Source: Aeromicrobium wangtongii (GTDB lineage: Bacteria > Actinomycetota > Actinomycetes > Propionibacteriales > Nocardioidaceae). From it: a stretch of DNA of 64,000 nt. Location: positions 1,860,001 to 1,924,000 of the forward strand of contig NZ_CP102173.1 of the NCBI RefSeq assembly GCF_024584515.1, in the 5' to 3' direction. This document shows, in pieces, positions 10,675 to 18,237 of the stretch. The position numbers and the translations under genes were made by a program. Under the pieces are notes generated by a model. That model was given only the letters and a program-made list of their open reading frames with translations, ran no database searches and was not told the DNA's origin. Each line of letters begins with the position of its first letter. Within the stretch, counting starts at the first letter, position 1.

Positions 10675-11562
10675 ATGTTCGATGAAGGTCAGTACTTCGC
10701 CCCGGTCGTCTCCCGCGACGACGGGAGCCTCGCGGTGCAGCTCGGCGACGGGCATCCGGGCCTCAACGATCCGGAGTACCGGCAGCGACGCGACCAGCTG
10801 GCGACGATGGCGGACCGCTGGGTGCCGGGGGAGCCCGCGCCCCGGGTCGAGTACACCGACCAGGAGCACGACGTCTGGCGGGTGGTGTGCGAGGACCTGC
10901 GGGCCAAGCACACGACCTACGCCTGCCAGGAGTTCCTGGACGGCAAGGAGGCGCTCGGGCTGCCGGTCGACCACGTGCCGCAGCTGGAGGACCTGTCGGA
11001 CCATCTGGAGCCGCTGACCGGGTTCCGGTACCGCCCGGCGGCCGGGCTCGTGCCGTTGCGGGAGTTCTACGGCGTCCTGGCCGAGAGGGCGTTCTGGGCC
11101 ACCCAGTACGTCCGGCACCACTCCGTCCCGCTCTACACGCCCGAGCCCGATGTGCTCCACGAGGTCGTCGGTCACGGCAACACCCTCGCCGATCCGCGCT
11201 TCACCGGGCTGTACGCCGCGGCGGGCGCCGCAGCACGACGCGTCGAGACGCCCGAGGCGCTCGACTTCGTCAGCCGGATCTTCTGGTTCACCCTCGAGTT
11301 CGGCGTCGTGCACGAGCCGGACGGCCTCAAGGCGTACGGGGCGGGGATCCTGTCCAGCCCCGGTGAGATCGAGGAGTTCCGCGACATCACGATCCGGCCC
11401 CTGGACGTCCTGGCGATGGGCACCCAGGACTACGACATCACGCACTACCAGGAGGTGCTGTTCGCCGGCCGGTCCTTCACCCACGTCGAGGACGTCATCG
11501 GCGGGTTCTGGACCGACTGCGACGACGACTCGATCGCCGCGCTGCGGGCTGGAGCGGCCTGA
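10675..11562 (+). CDS. phhA: Phenylalanine 4-monooxygenase (aromatic amino acid hydroxylase)
   Basis: Pterin-dependent hydroxylation of phenylalanine to tyrosine, feeding the upstream operon genes. 295 residues, a compact bacterial-type catalytic domain without a regulatory ACT domain. The iron triad is visible: HEVVGH gives H162 and H167, and FWFTLEFG gives E208. AGGAGG lies 4 nt before ATG 10675, the best Shine-Dalgarno in the operon. The gene ends tail to tail with the UvrA-like gene; CTGAGTCTCAG (11559-11569) is an 11-bp palindrome containing both stop codons. Confidence 0.93.
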   Translation: MFDEGQYFAPVVSRDDGSLAVQLGDGHPGLNDPEYRQRRDQLATMADRWVPGEPAPRVEYTDQEHDVWRVVCEDLRAKHTTYACQEFLDGKEALGLPVDHVPQLEDLSDHLEPLTGFRYRPAAGLVPLREFYGVLAERAFWATQYVRHHSVPLYTPEPDVLHEVVGHGNTLADPRFTGLYAAAGAAARRVETPEALDFVSRIFWFTLEFGVVHEPDGLKAYGAGILSSPGEIEEFRDITIRPLDVLAMGTQDYDITHYQEVLFAGRSFTHVEDVIGGFWTDCDDDSIAALRAGAA

Positions 11563-11565
11563 GTC

Positions 11566-14001
11566 TCAGCGCTCGAGGGCGCGTCGCAGATAGGGCGCCG
11601 TGATGCTGGCCGGGTCGTCGAGCAGGTCCGCAGGCGTCGCGGCAGCGACGATCGTGCCACCCTGGTCGCCACCACCGGGGCCCAGCTCGATGACCCAGTC
11701 GGCGGCCGCCACGACCTGCATGTCGTGCTCGACCGTCACGACGGTGTCGCCGGCAGCCGTGAGCCGTCCCAGCACGCGCACCAGGTCACGGACGTTGACC
11801 GGGTGCAGACCGCCGGTCGGCTCGTCCAGCACGAACACGGTGCCCTCGCGGCGCGGGCGCTGCAGCTCGGTGGCCAGCTTGATGCGCTGGGCCTCGCCGC
11901 CGGACAGCTCGGTCGCCGGCTGGCCGAGGGTCAGGTAGCCCAGCCCGACGTCCAGCAGCGTCGTGAGCGAGCGGTGGATCGCCGGCACGTCGGCGAAGAA
12001 GTCCGCCGCCTCGACGACGGTCATCGCGAGCACCTGCCCGATGTCGCGGTCGCGGTAGTGCACCTTGAGCGTCTCGGGGTTGTAGCGCGAACCGTGGCAC
12101 GTGGGGCACTCGGAGTAGCTCGTGGGCAGGAACACCAGCTCGATCGCGATGAAACCCTCGCCCTCGCACGTCGGACAGCGACCGGCGGCGACGTTGAACG
12201 AGAACCGGCCCGCCGCCCAGCCGCGCTCCTTCGCGTCGGGTGTGGCCGCGAACAGCCGCCGGACGCCGTCGAACAGCCCCGTGTAGGTCGCCAGGTTCGA
12301 GCGCGGGGACCGCCCGATGGGCCGCTGGTCGATCGAGATGATGCGATCGGGCTGCTCCGACTTCTCGTTGTCTGCCTCGAGGCGTTCGACCATCGCGGCC
12401 AGCAGTGAGGACTTGCCCGACCCGGAGACACCGGTGATCGCCGTCATGACGCCGATCGGCAGCCGGATGCTCACGTCCTGGACGTTGTGCCGCGTCAGGT
12501 GGTCCAGCTGCCGCCAGCTCGCCGGCTCACGGGCGGACAGCACGGGCGGGTCGGTGCGGGAGAACATGAACTCGGCGGTCGCGGAGTCCTCGACGTCCGC
12601 GAGCCCGTCCGGCGGACCGCTGTGCACGATGTGCCCGCCGAGCACGCCCGCGCTGGGACCGACGTCCACGACCCAGTCGGCGTTCCGGGCGATCGACAGG
12701 TCGTGCTCGACCACGAACAGCGAGTTGCCGGCGGCCACGAGCTCGCGCAGCGCGGCGTACAGCGCCTCGGAGTCGGCCGGGTGCAGACCGGCGGACGGCT
12801 CGTCCAGCACGTAGAGCACGCCGAACAGTCCGGCGCGCAGCTGACCGGCCAGCCGGACGCGCTGCAGCTCGCCGGGGGACAGGGCCGTGCTGGAGCGGTC
12901 CATCGACAGGTAGCCCAGTCCCAGCCCGATGATCGCCTCGACGCGTGATGCGAAGTCCTTCACCAGTGACCGCGCCGCCGTGGACGCCGCCGCGCCGTGC
13001 CGGTCGGTGCCCTTGGCCTGCTGCTCCAGCCCGGTGTCGAGCAGCGCGCACACCTGCGACAGCGGCATGGCCGCGAGGTCGGCGATGTCGACGCCGGCGA
13101 ACGTGACTGCCAGCGCCGCGGGTCGCAGCCGCTTGCCGTGGCACGTCGGGCACGGCCCTTCGGCGCGGAAGGCCTCCAGCTTCTCGCGCTGCGTCGCCGA
13201 CTGGGTCTTCGCCAGGTTGCGCATCAGGTACTTTTCGGCCGACGACCAGTGGCCGTGGTACTGGCTGGCCTCGCCCTGCTTGTTGCCCTGCAGGAGCATC
13301 CGGGGCTCCTCGTCGGTGAACAGCAGCCAGTCACGCGTCTCCTGCGGCAGCGTGCGCCACGGGGCGTGGATGTCGATGCCGAGCTTGGTGACCATGCGGC
13401 GCACGTTCAGGCCGACCCAGGCCTTGTTGGCCCACACGCCGATCGCGCCCTCGTCGATCGACAGGCTCGGGTCCGGCACCAGCAGCGCCTCCGTCGTGGT
13501 GCGCGAGACCCCGCTGCCGTGGCAGGTCGGGCAGGCCCCGACGGCCGTGTTGGGGGAGAAGGCCGATGCGGGGAGGTGGTCGGCACCGTCGGGATAGGTG
13601 CCGGCCCGGCTGTACAGCAGCCGCAGGACGTCCGACAGCGAGCTCAGCGTCCCCAAGGACGACCGCGAGCTCGTGGCGCCGCGGGCCTGCTGCAGCGCCA
13701 CGGCGGGCGGCATGCCGTCGATCGTGTCGATGTCGGGCGCGCCGACCTGGGACAGGAGCCGGCGGGCGTACGGGGCGACCGACTCGAAGTAGCGCCGCTG
13801 CGACTCGGCGAAGACCGTGCCGAAGGCCAGCGACGACTTGCCGGACCCGGAGACGCCGGTGAACACCACGAAGCAGTCGCGGGGCAGATCGACATCGATG
13901 TCGCGCAGATTGTGCTCGCGGGCTCCTCGGACGCGGATCCAGCCCGATGAGCCCTCGGGGAGTGCAGTGCCGTTCAGGTCGGGTCCAGGGCGAGCAGGCA
14001 T
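11566..14001 (-). CDS. UvrA2-like ABC ATPase (DrrC-type, no UvrB-binding domain)
   Basis: 811 residues, against about 950 for UvrA. Two ATP-binding cassettes each have GVSGSGKSS Walker A motifs, with signatures LSPGELQRV and LSGGEAQRI. The zinc-knuckle CPTCHG/CPTCEG motifs of UvrA are present. Soon after the first Walker A the chain runs straight to the CPTCHGSGV zinc module, so the UvrB-binding insertion is missing, as in UvrA2 and the daunorubicin-resistance protein DrrC. A role in tolerance of DNA-binding drugs or damage, not classical NER, is inferred. A TAGGTT box ends 6 nt before ATG 14001, inside the end of the upstream marR gene. Confidence 0.9.
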   Translation of the reverse strand: MPARPGPDLNGTALPEGSSGWIRVRGAREHNLRDIDVDLPRDCFVVFTGVSGSGKSSLAFGTVFAESQRRYFESVAPYARRLLSQVGAPDIDTIDGMPPAVALQQARGATSSRSSLGTLSSLSDVLRLLYSRAGTYPDGADHLPASAFSPNTAVGACPTCHGSGVSRTTTEALLVPDPSLSIDEGAIGVWANKAWVGLNVRRMVTKLGIDIHAPWRTLPQETRDWLLFTDEEPRMLLQGNKQGEASQYHGHWSSAEKYLMRNLAKTQSATQREKLEAFRAEGPCPTCHGKRLRPAALAVTFAGVDIADLAAMPLSQVCALLDTGLEQQAKGTDRHGAAASTAARSLVKDFASRVEAIIGLGLGYLSMDRSSTALSPGELQRVRLAGQLRAGLFGVLYVLDEPSAGLHPADSEALYAALRELVAAGNSLFVVEHDLSIARNADWVVDVGPSAGVLGGHIVHSGPPDGLADVEDSATAEFMFSRTDPPVLSAREPASWRQLDHLTRHNVQDVSIRLPIGVMTAITGVSGSGKSSLLAAMVERLEADNEKSEQPDRIISIDQRPIGRSPRSNLATYTGLFDGVRRLFAATPDAKERGWAAGRFSFNVAAGRCPTCEGEGFIAIELVFLPTSYSECPTCHGSRYNPETLKVHYRDRDIGQVLAMTVVEAADFFADVPAIHRSLTTLLDVGLGYLTLGQPATELSGGEAQRIKLATELQRPRREGTVFVLDEPTGGLHPVNVRDLVRVLGRLTAAGDTVVTVEHDMQVVAAADWVIELGPGGGDQGGTIVAAATPADLLDDPASITAPYLRRALER

Positions 14002-14007
14002 CCCCCG

Positions 14008-14013
14008 AACCTA
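14008..14013 (-). promoter_or_regulatory. Leaderless -10 box (TAGGTT) of the UvrA2-like gene
   Basis: On the minus strand TAGGTT lies 6 nt before ATG 14001. It overlaps the TAG stop codon of the marR gene (14011-14013). Confidence 0.6.
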
Positions 14014-14496
14014 GGCCATGTGCTCGCTGCTCGCCTCGTCGGCGGCGGCCCGTGCCGCGTCCTTCAGCCGTCGCATCAGATCGGCCATGGCCGCCACCTC
14101 GTCCTCGTCGTAGGAGTCCAGGACGGTGCGCATGTGCCGGCCGAGCAGTCCGAACATCGCCGAGCCGACCGCGAGCGCCTGGTCGGTGACCTCGACGCGC
14201 ACGGACCGCCGGTCGCCCTCGACCCGCTCGCGGTGCGCGTGACCGGCACGCTCGAGCCGGTCGACCATGGCCGAGGTGGCGGAAGGGCTCAGATTCAGCC
14301 CGTCGGAGATCTCCTTGGGCGACGCGCCCCCGCGATCCATGACCAGGGCGATCGCCGCCAGGTCGGTGTGGTGCATCGAGTGCAGATGGCTCATCTGTGC
14401 GACGTACCGCTCGGTCTCCTGGTTGAAGCCGCGCAGCTCGCGCACGAGATCGCGTGCTGCGGCCGAGCCCATGTCGCCCCGGTCTGCGCTTGTCAT
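14011..14496 (-). CDS. MarR-family transcriptional regulator
   Basis: 161 residues with the MarR winged helix: LAAIALVMDRGGASPKEISDGLNLSPSATSAMVDRLERAG as recognition core and the wing HRERVEGDRRSVRVEVT. It sits between the UvrA2-like gene (same strand) and the divergent MMPL exporter, with only 19 nt between the two divergent start codons. It probably represses its own and the exporter's promoter. ATG 14496 is chosen because TACGAT ends 6 nt upstream. The frame stays open well upstream into the exporter gene but without conserved sequence. Confidence 0.88.
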   Translation of the reverse strand: MTSADRGDMGSAAARDLVRELRGFNQETERYVAQMSHLHSMHHTDLAAIALVMDRGGASPKEISDGLNLSPSATSAMVDRLERAGHAHRERVEGDRRSVRVEVTDQALAVGSAMFGLLGRHMRTVLDSYDEDEVAAMADLMRRLKDAARAAADEASSEHMA

Positions 14497-14502
14497 GAGT
14501 GC

Positions 14503-14508
14503 ATCGTA
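14503..14508 (-). promoter_or_regulatory. Leaderless -10 box (TACGAT) of marR
   Basis: Minus-strand TACGAT ends 6 nt before ATG 14496. Its first two bases are shared with the opposite-strand box of the exporter. Confidence 0.6.
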
Positions 14509-14512
14509 CAGT
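14507..14512 (+). promoter_or_regulatory. Leaderless -10 box (TACAGT) of the MMPL exporter
   Basis: TACAGT ends 6 nt before GTG 14519 and 3 nt before ATG 14516. It overlaps the marR box by 2 bp, so RNA polymerase cannot hold both promoters at once. Confidence 0.55.
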
Positions 14513-14515
14513 TTG

Positions 14516-16612
14516 ATGGTGGAATCATTCGATCGCGGAACTAAATCAAAGCGGCGCGAGCCGGGTCGCAAGACGTCGATCCTGGTGGTGCTCCTGTTCG
14601 TCCTGTTCTCCGGCGCCGTGTTCGCGCTGGCCCCCGAGGCCCGCGAGTCCAATGCGCCCGCCACCGGACTTCCGGACTCCAAGGACTCGACGACCGTCGC
14701 ACAGATCGAGGCGCGGCTGCCCTCCAGCGGCATCGCCCCGGCCATCGTGGTCGTGAGTCGCGACAAGGGCCCCCTCGACGCCCAGGACGATGCGGCCGTC
14801 TCCGAGCTCGCCCAGCAGCTCACCCGCTTCGCGAAGGGTGACGCGAAGCTCGAGCCGGTCTACTCCGACGACCGCTCCGTGGCGCTCGTGGCCGTTCCCC
14901 TCTCGTCCTCCACCGGCGAGGAGAAGATCGACGCGATAAGGTCTGCGGTCGACAAGGCACTGCCCGGGGGCCTGAGCGCCGAGGTCACCGGCGGGCCCGC
15001 CTTCGCCGCGGACCTGAAGGACGTCTTCGCCGGTGCCGATGTGCGTCTGCTGGCCGCCACCGCGTTCGTGGTGGCCCTGCTGCTGCTGGTGACCTATCGC
15101 AGTCCGTGGTTGTGGCTCGTCCCGCTGGTCGTGGTCGCCGTCGGTGACCGAGTGGCAGCGCTCGTCGTCGCGACCGCGAGCCAGGTGTTCAACTACGACA
15201 TCGACGGGTCGACCGCCGGCATCACATCGGTGCTCGTGTTCGGCGCCGGCACCAACTACGCCCTGCTCCTGATCGCCCGCTACCGCGAGGAGCTGCGCCG
15301 CCACGACGACCGCTACGCCGCGATGCGGGCGGCCTGGCGGCAGGCAGCACCGGCCATCCTGGCGAGCTCGGGCACCGTGACGCTGGCGCTGCTGACCCTC
15401 AGCTTCGCCTCCACCCCGGGCAACCGCGCCCTGGGTTGGTCGGCAGCCATCGGCATCGTCGTCGCGGTGCTGTTCGGCCTGGTAGCGCTGCCCGCAGCGA
15501 TGGTGCTGTTCGGCCGCAAGCTGTTCTGGCCGTTCGTGCCGCGGGTCGGCCAGGACGATCCGGCCCGGACCGGCCTCTGGTCGAAGGTGGGACGGACCGT
15601 CGTGGGGCGGCCGAAGACCTTCGCGGCCGGCTCCGTGGCGTTCCTGGTCGTGCTGGGGCTGCTCGGGGTCGGCCTGAACATCGGGCTGACCCAGAACGAA
15701 CGCTTCCGGGAGACGCCGGAGTCCGTCCTCGGCCAGGAGACTCTCGCCAAGGCGTTCCCGGCCGGATTCGCCGAGCCCACGGTCGTGCTGACCCGCCCGG
15801 GCGACGTCGCCACGGTCCTGCGCGAGATCGAGGACGTGGACGGCGTGTCCACGGCCAAGCCGCAGTCCGACTCGTACGAGTGGGCCGAGATCAACGTGGT
15901 GCTCGACGGCGACCGCGGATCGGACCGCGCGGCGTCCACCATCGAGCGGCTTCGCGACAAGCTGGGCGACACCGCGCTGGTGGGCGGGCCTGACGCCGAG
16001 GACCTGGACGCCGCCGCGGCCGCCTCCCACGACCGCACGCTGATCATCCCGCTCGTGCTCGCCATCGTGATGGTGATCCTGCTGGTGCTGCTGCGCTCCA
16101 TCGTGGCCGCGGTCGTGCTGGCCCTGACGGTCGTCGCCACCTATCTCACCGCCATGGGTGCGGGCTGGTTCGTGTTCGAGCACTTCTTCGACTTCCCGGC
16201 CATGGACCTGCCGGTGCCGCTGTTCGCGTTCATCTTCCTGGTCGCCCTGGGCGTCGACTACAACATCTTCTTGACGACCCGGGCCCGCGAGGAGGCCGCG
16301 ACCCAGCCGATCGCCGGCGCCATGACGTCCGCCCTGGCCGTCACCGGTGGAGTCATCACCAGTGCCGGCATCGTGCTCGCCGCGGTGTTCGCAGTGCTGG
16401 GCGTCCTCCCGCTGGTGACACTGACCCAGATCGGCGTCATCGTCGGAATCGGCGTCCTGCTCGACACCCTGGTCGTGCGCAGCGTGCTGGTGCCGGCGCT
16501 CGCGACGTTGATCGGGGAGAAGTTCTGGTGGCCGGGGCATCCCGGACGCCGTGCGGCCCGCCGGGCGACATCGCGGTTGGAGGCACGACAGGAGGGTACG
16601 ACCGCGCCATGA
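14516..16612 (+). CDS. MMPL-family RND exporter
   Basis: 698 residues with the duplicated RND layout: membrane helix 1 (SILVVLLFVLFSGAVFALA), an extracellular domain, five to six helices (from LLAATAFVVALLLLVTY onward), then the second half in the same order. FGAGTNYALLLIARYREE and LVALGVDYNIFLTTRAREE are the paired motifs of MMPL proteins carrying the Asp/Tyr proton-relay region. It probably exports a lipid or hydrophobic drug using the proton gradient. The start is either ATG 14516 or GTG 14519, the latter fitting the leaderless promoter better. Its stop overlaps the next start (ATGA). Confidence 0.9.
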   Translation: MVESFDRGTKSKRREPGRKTSILVVLLFVLFSGAVFALAPEARESNAPATGLPDSKDSTTVAQIEARLPSSGIAPAIVVVSRDKGPLDAQDDAAVSELAQQLTRFAKGDAKLEPVYSDDRSVALVAVPLSSSTGEEKIDAIRSAVDKALPGGLSAEVTGGPAFAADLKDVFAGADVRLLAATAFVVALLLLVTYRSPWLWLVPLVVVAVGDRVAALVVATASQVFNYDIDGSTAGITSVLVFGAGTNYALLLIARYREELRRHDDRYAAMRAAWRQAAPAILASSGTVTLALLTLSFASTPGNRALGWSAAIGIVVAVLFGLVALPAAMVLFGRKLFWPFVPRVGQDDPARTGLWSKVGRTVVGRPKTFAAGSVAFLVVLGLLGVGLNIGLTQNERFRETPESVLGQETLAKAFPAGFAEPTVVLTRPGDVATVLREIEDVDGVSTAKPQSDSYEWAEINVVLDGDRGSDRAASTIERLRDKLGDTALVGGPDAEDLDAAAAASHDRTLIIPLVLAIVMVILLVLLRSIVAAVVLALTVVATYLTAMGAGWFVFEHFFDFPAMDLPVPLFAFIFLVALGVDYNIFLTTRAREEAATQPIAGAMTSALAVTGGVITSAGIVLAAVFAVLGVLPLVTLTQIGVIVGIGVLLDTLVVRSVLVPALATLIGEKFWWPGHPGRRAARRATSRLEARQEGTTAP

Positions 16613-16827
16613 GTGACTACGAGAGCGATCAGATCGAAGCCATCCAGAACGTCGTCAACCACGTGTCGGCCTATCAGGACGGGGCGGAGCTGGACTTCGT
16701 CCGCGCCGAGCTCCGTCGCGGGTTCGACGAGGTCGCGGTCGAGGTCGACCCCGACGACGTGACGAAGCTCGCCACCGCCATCTACGAGGACAACGGGGAC
16801 GTCTCGGTGACCGAGGTACTCGGCTGA
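16609..16827 (+). CDS. Small acidic protein of unknown function, coupled to the MMPL exporter
   Basis: 72 residues, rich in Asp/Glu, with no signal peptide, Cys or membrane segment. ATG 16609 overlaps the exporter stop by 4 nt (ATGA), so the two are translationally coupled. The pattern AELDFVRAELRRGFDEV followed by DDVTKLATAIYED suggests two or three short helices. I recognise no family. Confidence 0.7.
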   Translation: MSDYESDQIEAIQNVVNHVSAYQDGAELDFVRAELRRGFDEVAVEVDPDDVTKLATAIYEDNGDVSVTEVLG

Positions 16828-16851
16828 GCTCCTCGGCGTGTCGACCGGCCG

Positions 16852-16870
16852 GGTGACCGGCTCGGTCACC
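16852..16870. terminator. Hairpin GGTGACC-N5-GGTCACC after the MMPL operon
   Basis: A perfect 7-bp stem with a 5-nt loop, 25 nt after the small gene's stop. There is no U-run, as usual in high-GC actinobacteria, so it could equally be an operator for the next gene. Confidence 0.45.
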
Positions 16871-16928
16871 GAGACTGTGTGGCGGCCCCCGGACCCGGGG
16901 CCCGTCCACACCTCCTCGGGAGCATCTC

Positions 16929-17453
16929 GTGACACTGGCCAAAGACCCCACCGCCGTCCTCGCACACCCTGGGGCGGTCGTGGTCGGGACCGACGGATCG
17001 TGCGTGAGCAATCCCGGCCCCACGGGCTGGGCGTACGTCAGCGACGACGGCGCCACGGCGTGCGGCGGCCTGCTGACCGGCACGAACAACATCGGTGAGC
17101 TGCTCGCGGTCCAGAACGCGCTGCGCGACTTCGCCGACCGGCCTTTGGTGATCCAGGCCGACTCCAGCTACACGATCGGCTGCTCGACGACCTGGGCCGC
17201 GGGCTGGGCCCGCAACGGCTGGCGCAACTCCAAGAAGGAGCCCGTCGCCAACCTCGCGATCGTCCAGGAGATCCATGCCCTGATGCAGGCCCGCAACGCC
17301 GCCGGTATGCCGGTGTTCTTCCAGAAGGTCAAGGCCCACCTGACTGATCGCACGGTGTGGCCGCTCAACGTGGCCGCCGACGAGCTCGCGGGTCAGGCCT
17401 CGGCCCGCGCTGCCCGGGGGGACGTCACGGAGGTCCGGACGGCCCTTCGCTGA
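16929..17453 (+). CDS. rnhA: Ribonuclease HI
   Basis: Cleaves RNA in RNA:DNA hybrids. 174 residues; the DEDD catalytic set is visible at D22 (VGTDGSC), E57 (NNIGELLA), D78 (QADSSYT) and D151 (NVAADELA). The handle-like basic stretch WARNGWRNSKKEPVAN is present. The start is GTG 16929. It is convergent with the flavin reductase gene. Confidence 0.92.
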   Translation: MTLAKDPTAVLAHPGAVVVGTDGSCVSNPGPTGWAYVSDDGATACGGLLTGTNNIGELLAVQNALRDFADRPLVIQADSSYTIGCSTTWAAGWARNGWRNSKKEPVANLAIVQEIHALMQARNAAGMPVFFQKVKAHLTDRTVWPLNVAADELAGQASARAARGDVTEVRTALR

Positions 17454-17468
17454 GGTCGGTCGCGCCGG

Positions 17469-18068
17469 TCAGTCGATGTCCTCAGGCTTGAGCGGACGAG
17501 GGGTCGCATACACCTCCGGCGGCAGCCCCCACTCGTCGCGGCCCAGCCGGGCAACCGGGCGGAGCCTGTCGATCTCGGGATGCCCGTCCACCAGGACCGA
17601 CTCGTCGACCGTGATCGCCACGACGGAACCGAGCACCAGCACCGAGTCACCCAGCTCGATCGTCGAGTGCAGGGTGCACTCGAGCGAGGCAGGCGAGCCC
17701 GCGACCCGTGGCGGCGCGACGTGCTCGCTGGGCTCCATCGCGATGTCCAGGAGCGACGCCTCGTCGTCCTCGGGGGCGAATGCGGCGCTGCTGTTGTTCA
17801 CCAGATCGAGCTGGGGGAGCGAGGCGATGTTCACCACGAACTCCTGGGTGGCCAGCACGTTGGCCAAGGTGTCCTTGTGCCCGACGGAGGTCCACGACAC
17901 GATCGGCGGGCGGGCGCACGCCACGCTGAAGAACGAGTGCGGCGCCAGGTTGCCGATGCCGTCCGCGGACAGGCTCGAGATCCACGCGATGGGACGCGGC
18001 ACCACCAGAGCCGTCAGCAGCGGATAGGGCTTGACCTGGGGATCGTCGGTGCGAAAGACGGTGCGCAT
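17469..18068 (-). CDS. Flavin reductase-like, FMN-binding split-barrel protein
   Basis: 199 residues. The N-terminal VVPRPIAWISSLSADGIGNLAPHSFF stretch and the PPIVSWTSVG segment are the signature of the flavin-reductase-like split barrel that binds FMN. Members reduce flavin with NAD(P)H for a partner oxygenase, or act alone. No partner monooxygenase is adjacent. The start ATG 18068 has GAGG about 8 nt upstream; longer in-frame starts run into promoter sequence. Confidence 0.87.
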   Translation of the reverse strand: MRTVFRTDDPQVKPYPLLTALVVPRPIAWISSLSADGIGNLAPHSFFSVACARPPIVSWTSVGHKDTLANVLATQEFVVNIASLPQLDLVNNSSAAFAPEDDEASLLDIAMEPSEHVAPPRVAGSPASLECTLHSTIELGDSVLVLGSVVAITVDESVLVDGHPEIDRLRPVARLGRDEWGLPPEVYATPRPLKPEDID

Positions 18069-18171
18069 GGGCCCATCCTCGCGTGGTGGCGCAGGTTCGG
18101 CACGGTGTCCCGATCCGCCGAGCGTCACCCGCGCGAAACAAAATCTGTCGGACCGGAATAGCACGATGGAA

Positions 18172-18187
18172 TGTGGTGCTGACCACA
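18172..18187. promoter_or_regulatory. Palindrome TGTGGTGCTGACCACA, candidate operator
   Basis: Perfect 6-bp half-sites with a 4-bp centre, 50 bp upstream of the MFS exporter start. The surrounding 170 bp are AT-richer than the average here (for example CGAAACAAAATCTG, CATCAATTACTC). No regulator gene is adjacent, so the ligand and protein are unknown. Confidence 0.45.
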
Positions 18188-18237
18188 CAGGGGAAACACC
18201 GCAATCACCATCAATTACTCGTTCCGAGGTCCTGCCG

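Noticed and set aside
16857..16870. The GGTCACC hairpin before rnhA as a riboswitch or attenuator
   Set aside because: It is a simple 7-bp stem without a leader peptide or aptamer-like structure. Terminator or operator is enough explanation.
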